A stretch of DNA of 7,370 nucleotides from Clostridiales bacterium (GTDB lineage: Bacteria > Bacillota > Clostridia > WRLR01), in NCBI GenBank assembly GCA_031263625.1, contig JAISFK010000414.1, positions 1 to 7,370 of the forward strand. Reading direction: 5' to 3'. This document shows, one piece after another, positions 4,316 to 7,370 of the stretch. Below the pieces are notes generated by a model, which was not told the DNA's origin, did no database searches, and was given only the letters and a program-made list of their open reading frames with translations. Made by a program: the position numbers and the translations under genes. The number at the start of each line of letters is the position of its first letter. Position 1 is the first letter of the stretch.

Positions 4316-7300
4316 ATGCCAACGCTTGCAGGCAGGTACTACAACGTCAGGAGCAGAATCGGCGGGCTCCGCGAGATCACAAAATTTGAATTTACGTTCG
4401 GCGCCCCGGAGGAAACCGTTCGCCGCATCGCGCTGCCGGACGCGGGCGTCAGGCGCGCCATCGGGCAGCTCGGATTCGCGATCAAGCTGTCGGAGGCGCA
4501 GCGCGGCGCATACGCGGGCGAGATCGACGCGGCGCTGCGCGTCGTGGAGGGCGCGCTCGACAGCCAGGGCGCGTTGGGCCGCGACGCGTGCATGGAGGCG
4601 GAGCGCCGCCTGTTGCCGATTGCCGGGGCGGCGAAGGAGTACGCGATACTCTGCGCCGCGCACGCGCACATCGACATGAACTGGATGTGGAGCTGGCAGG
4701 AAACCGTCGCCGCCGCGCTCTCCACGTTCAGGACCATGCTGGCGCTCATGCGCGAGTATCCGGACTTCAAGTTCTCGCAGTCGCAGGCTTCCGTGTACAG
4801 GATTGTCGAGCAGTACGACCCGGACATGATGGGCGAGATCAAGCAGCGCATGCGCGAGGGGCGCTGGGAAGTCACCGCGACCGCGTGGGTGGAGACGGAC
4901 AAGAACATGCCGGACACGGAGTCCCTGCTCAGGCATATCCGCTATTCGCGCGACTATCTGGCGTTCGTGTGGGGCGTGGACCCGGCGTCGCTGAACATCG
5001 ACTTCTCGCCGGACACGTTCGGGCACAGCGCGTGCGTGCCGGAGATCGACGGGTACGGCAACGTGAAGTACATGTACCATTGCCGGGGCCTCGAACGGCG
5101 GCAGACGCTATACAGGTGGCGGGCCCCGTCCGGCCGGGAGCTGCTCTGCCACTGCGAGCCGTACTGGTACAACAGCGGCATAGGCCCTGGAATCGCGATG
5201 GACGCGCCGGAGTTCGCGTCGCTCGCCGCCGGCCTGAAGACGTCGCTGATAGTGTACGGCGTCGGCGACCACGGCGGCGGCCCCACGCGCCGCGACATAG
5301 AGCGTCTGCTTGAGATGCGCGCCTGGCCGGTTTTCCCGGACGTGCGCTTTGGCTCGTTCCGCGAGTATTTCGCGGCGGCCGAATCCGTCCGGGGCGCCCT
5401 CCCCGTCGTGGACCGCGAGATCAACTTCTTTTCCGCCGGCTGCTACACGACGCAGAGCCGCATAAAGCTCGGCAACCGGCACAGCGAGGCCGCGCTGCTG
5501 GACGCGGAGGCCTTGGACGCCCTCAGCGCGTCGCTCACGGGGCGGCAGTACCCGCCCGACAAGCTGCGCGGCGCGTGGCAGGGCGTGCTGTTCACGCATT
5601 TTCACGACATCGTGACCGGCTCGTGCGTCCGCGACAGCCGCGACCACGCGATGTCGCTGTACTCCGAGGCCCTGGCCGTGGCCGGCGCGGCGAGGGAGAA
5701 GGCGGCCCGCGCCATCGCGGGGCAGATTGACACGTCCATGATCGAAACGGGCGACGAGCGGGACGCGCTTTCGTTCGGCGCCGGCGCAGGGTACGGTCTT
5801 GAGGGCTTCCGGGGGACGCCCAGCCCGGAGCGCGGCGCGGGCGCGGCGCGGATCTACCATGTGTTCAACCCCAGCCCGCACGAGAGGAGCGAGCTGGCGG
5901 AGTTTACGGTGTGGGACTGGGAGCATGATCTGCGCCGCGCGCAGGTCGCGGATCACAGCGGCCGCCCGCTGCCGTTCAGGCTTTTGGACGAGGAGCCCAA
6001 AAAATACTGGGACCACCGCTACATACGCTTCATCGCGGAGGTGCGCGTTCCGGCCGGAGGCTACGCGACCGTGGTGTTCAGCGAGCGCGAGCACGGGGAG
6101 CGCTACAAAACGTACACGCACCCGTTTCCGCGCACGGACGCCCGCCATGGGCCCATCGTACTGGAGAACGCCGCCCTGCGCGCGGAGTTTGACGGCGCGT
6201 CGGGCGCGCTCCGCTCGCTCGTGGACAAGCGCGCGGGGGGCGCTGGGGCGGCAGGCGGCGGCGCTGTCGAGCGGCTTGCCGCCGGCGCCCTTGGCGGGCT
6301 GACGCTTGTCCGCGTCGAAAAGGCGACCAGCGACGCATGGCAGATTGGCAGGCAGCTCGGCGAGGAGCTGATCGCGAGCGCCGTGAGGATCAAGCCGGTC
6401 GAGGGCGCGGCGTTCGGGGGGCGGCTGGACTGCGAGCCGGGCGGCGAGCACGGCGCGGGCGGCGGAGCGGACAGCGAGCACGGCGCGGCCGATGGCGCTG
6501 GTTGCGGAGAGCTTCGCGCCGGGTTCGAGGTGGAATACGAGACGCTGCGCTCGAAAATCATACAGACGGTCACGCTGGATCGCGGGGCGGACGCGCTCGC
6601 GTTCCGATTCAGAATCACCTGGAACGAAGCGGAGGCGGATCACAGCTACGTGCCGCTGCTCCGGTACGCCCTGCCGCTGGCCGCGCAGCCCGGCAGCTGG
6701 CAGTCGGACATCCCTGCGGGCGCGATAAGCCGCGAGGGCGGCTGCCGCGACATTCCGGGCCTCCAGTACACGGCGGCCGTCTACGGCGAGAGCGCCGTGA
6801 GCCTCATAACGGACTGCAAGTACGGCTATCGCGGCGACGGCTCGCAGCTGAGCGCGACCCTGATCAACACGGCGGGACACCCCGACCCGTTCCCGGAGCG
6901 CGGGGAGCACGACATTCGGCTGTGGCTGCGGCTCAGCGGCAGCGCCCCCAAAGCTCTGATTGACGGGGCGCGGGCCATGTGCCACGGCATGATCGCCATC
7001 TCCGGCGAGCGCAGGGACGGCGTTTTGCCGCCGGCGCGCGAGCTTCTGTGCTTTGACGCGAAAAGTTGCGTGCTGTCCTCCCTGGGCGTGGACGCGGACG
7101 CCGGCGCGTGCAGCGGCTTGGGATACGCCGCGACGGCGGAGATAACTGCCGCAGGCGCGCTCGCCGCCCCGTCCGGCTCGGCCGAGCATCCGTGCGCGAC
7201 GGTTCTGGCGCGCTTTTACGAAACCGGGGGCTTGAGCGACGACGTGGCCATAACCATGCCGAGGCGCATACTCTCGGCCGCTGTCGTGGATCTGGACGGC

Positions 7301-7370
7301 TGCGCCCTCGAGCCGCTTGTGCCCGACGGCAACTGCGTCCGCCTGAAGGCGGCGCCCTATTCCATCTGCG
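4316..7370 (+). CDS. GH38 alpha-mannosidase (3' end just outside window)
   Basis: ATG 4316 follows GGAGG (4303-4307) by 8 bases, and the frame stays open for 1018 codons to the edge. The N-terminal catalytic domain shows the GH38 zinc and active-site motifs: AAHAHIDMNWMWSW (H118 and D120 as zinc ligands), SPDTFGHSACVPEI (D233 at the nucleophile position), GVGDHGGGPT (315-324) and FTHFHDIVTGS (H430/D431, third histidine ligand). Assignments are by motif position. Beta-rich C-terminal domains follow from about residue 500. The last visible residues VRLKAAPYSIC resemble the usual VELKPYEIKTFRL ending, so few residues should be missing. No signal peptide is seen, so the enzyme is probably cytoplasmic and trims alpha-mannosides from imported glycans; linkage is not readable. 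Oddities are Gly/Ala-rich inserts near 641-652 and 703-735 and many cysteines in the C-terminal part. Confidence 0.95.
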   Translation, partial: MPTLAGRYYNVRSRIGGLREITKFEFTFGAPEETVRRIALPDAGVRRAIGQLGFAIKLSEAQRGAYAGEIDAALRVVEGALDSQGALGRDACMEAERRLLPIAGAAKEYAILCAAHAHIDMNWMWSWQETVAAALSTFRTMLALMREYPDFKFSQSQASVYRIVEQYDPDMMGEIKQRMREGRWEVTATAWVETDKNMPDTESLLRHIRYSRDYLAFVWGVDPASLNIDFSPDTFGHSACVPEIDGYGNVKYMYHCRGLERRQTLYRWRAPSGRELLCHCEPYWYNSGIGPGIAMDAPEFASLAAGLKTSLIVYGVGDHGGGPTRRDIERLLEMRAWPVFPDVRFGSFREYFAAAESVRGALPVVDREINFFSAGCYTTQSRIKLGNRHSEAALLDAEALDALSASLTGRQYPPDKLRGAWQGVLFTHFHDIVTGSCVRDSRDHAMSLYSEALAVAGAAREKAARAIAGQIDTSMIETGDERDALSFGAGAGYGLEGFRGTPSPERGAGAARIYHVFNPSPHERSELAEFTVWDWEHDLRRAQVADHSGRPLPFRLLDEEPKKYWDHRYIRFIAEVRVPAGGYATVVFSEREHGERYKTYTHPFPRTDARHGPIVLENAALRAEFDGASGALRSLVDKRAGGAGAAGGGAVERLAAGALGGLTLVRVEKATSDAWQIGRQLGEELIASAVRIKPVEGAAFGGRLDCEPGGEHGAGGGADSEHGAADGAGCGELRAGFEVEYETLRSKIIQTVTLDRGADALAFRFRITWNEAEADHSYVPLLRYALPLAAQPGSWQSDIPAGAISREGGCRDIPGLQYTAAVYGESAVSLITDCKYGYRGDGSQLSATLINTAGHPDPFPERGEHDIRLWLRLSGSAPKALIDGARAMCHGMIAISGERRDGVLPPARELLCFDAKSCVLSSLGVDADAGACSGLGYAATAEITAAGALAAPSGSAEHPCATVLARFYETGGLSDDVAITMPRRILSAAVVDLDGCALEPLVPDGNCVRLKAAPYSIC
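6444..6488 (+). repeat. In-frame 30-base tandem repeat in the mannosidase gene
   Basis: GCGAGCACGGCGCGG occurs at 6444-6458 and again at 6474-6488, a period of 30 bases or ten codons, encoding two copies of a Glu-His-Gly-Ala block (711-714 and 721-724) inside a Gly/Ala/Glu/His-rich stretch of about residues 703-735. The frame is kept. It looks like an expanded linker between beta-rich C-terminal domains. Confidence 0.85.

Noticed and set aside
4049..5080. 343-codon open frame on the minus strand
   Set aside because: It runs across the repeats and opposite the mannosidase gene, contains translated repeat sequence and shows no family motif.
5108..7189. 693-codon open frame on the minus strand
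   Set aside because: It lies entirely opposite the GH38 gene, is Arg/Ala-rich and motif-free, and follows from the strong G/C third-position bias of the real gene.

Overview
The window looks like a piece of chromosome from a high-GC, Gram-positive (Bacillota-type) bacterium. The signs are strong GGAGG ribosome sites, GTG and TTG starts, tightly overlapping genes, and an ECF sigma factor transcribed with an ABC-2 exporter in the manner of the Bacillus subtilis sigY operon. The genus cannot be fixed from the sequence. All supported genes lie on the + strand.

Layout: (1) positions 1-449 hold the C-terminal part of a GT4-type glycosyltransferase. (2) Positions 450-618 are an AT-richer gap with stacked and nested inverted repeats and a possible -10 box. 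(3) Positions 640-4064 hold a four-gene overlapping operon: ECF sigma factor, six-helix membrane protein (possible anti-sigma or exporter partner), ABC ATPase and ABC-2 permease. (4) Positions 4065-4315 are a repeat-rich gap with a small hairpin, a decamer array with helically phased A-tracts, a 16-base GC palindrome, a good sigma-A-type promoter, and five copies of a 16-base repeat that begin about where transcription should start. (5) From 4316 to the window end, one frame stays open for 1018 codons and encodes a GH38 alpha-mannosidase that appears to lack only a few C-terminal residues. It carries two Gly/Ala-rich low-complexity insertions.

How the parts may work together: the sigma factor probably directs transcription of its own operon, with the membrane protein as sensor or brake and the ATPase and permease as the exporter, probably for envelope stress or a toxic peptide. 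The glycosyltransferase and alpha-mannosidase both handle sugars but are separated by this cassette. By eye the cassette is less GC-rich and uses more A/T-ending codons than either flank, so it may have been inserted between them. The least explained signals are the control region before the mannosidase, the inverted-repeat region before the sigma gene, and a possible ATT start codon for the sigma factor.
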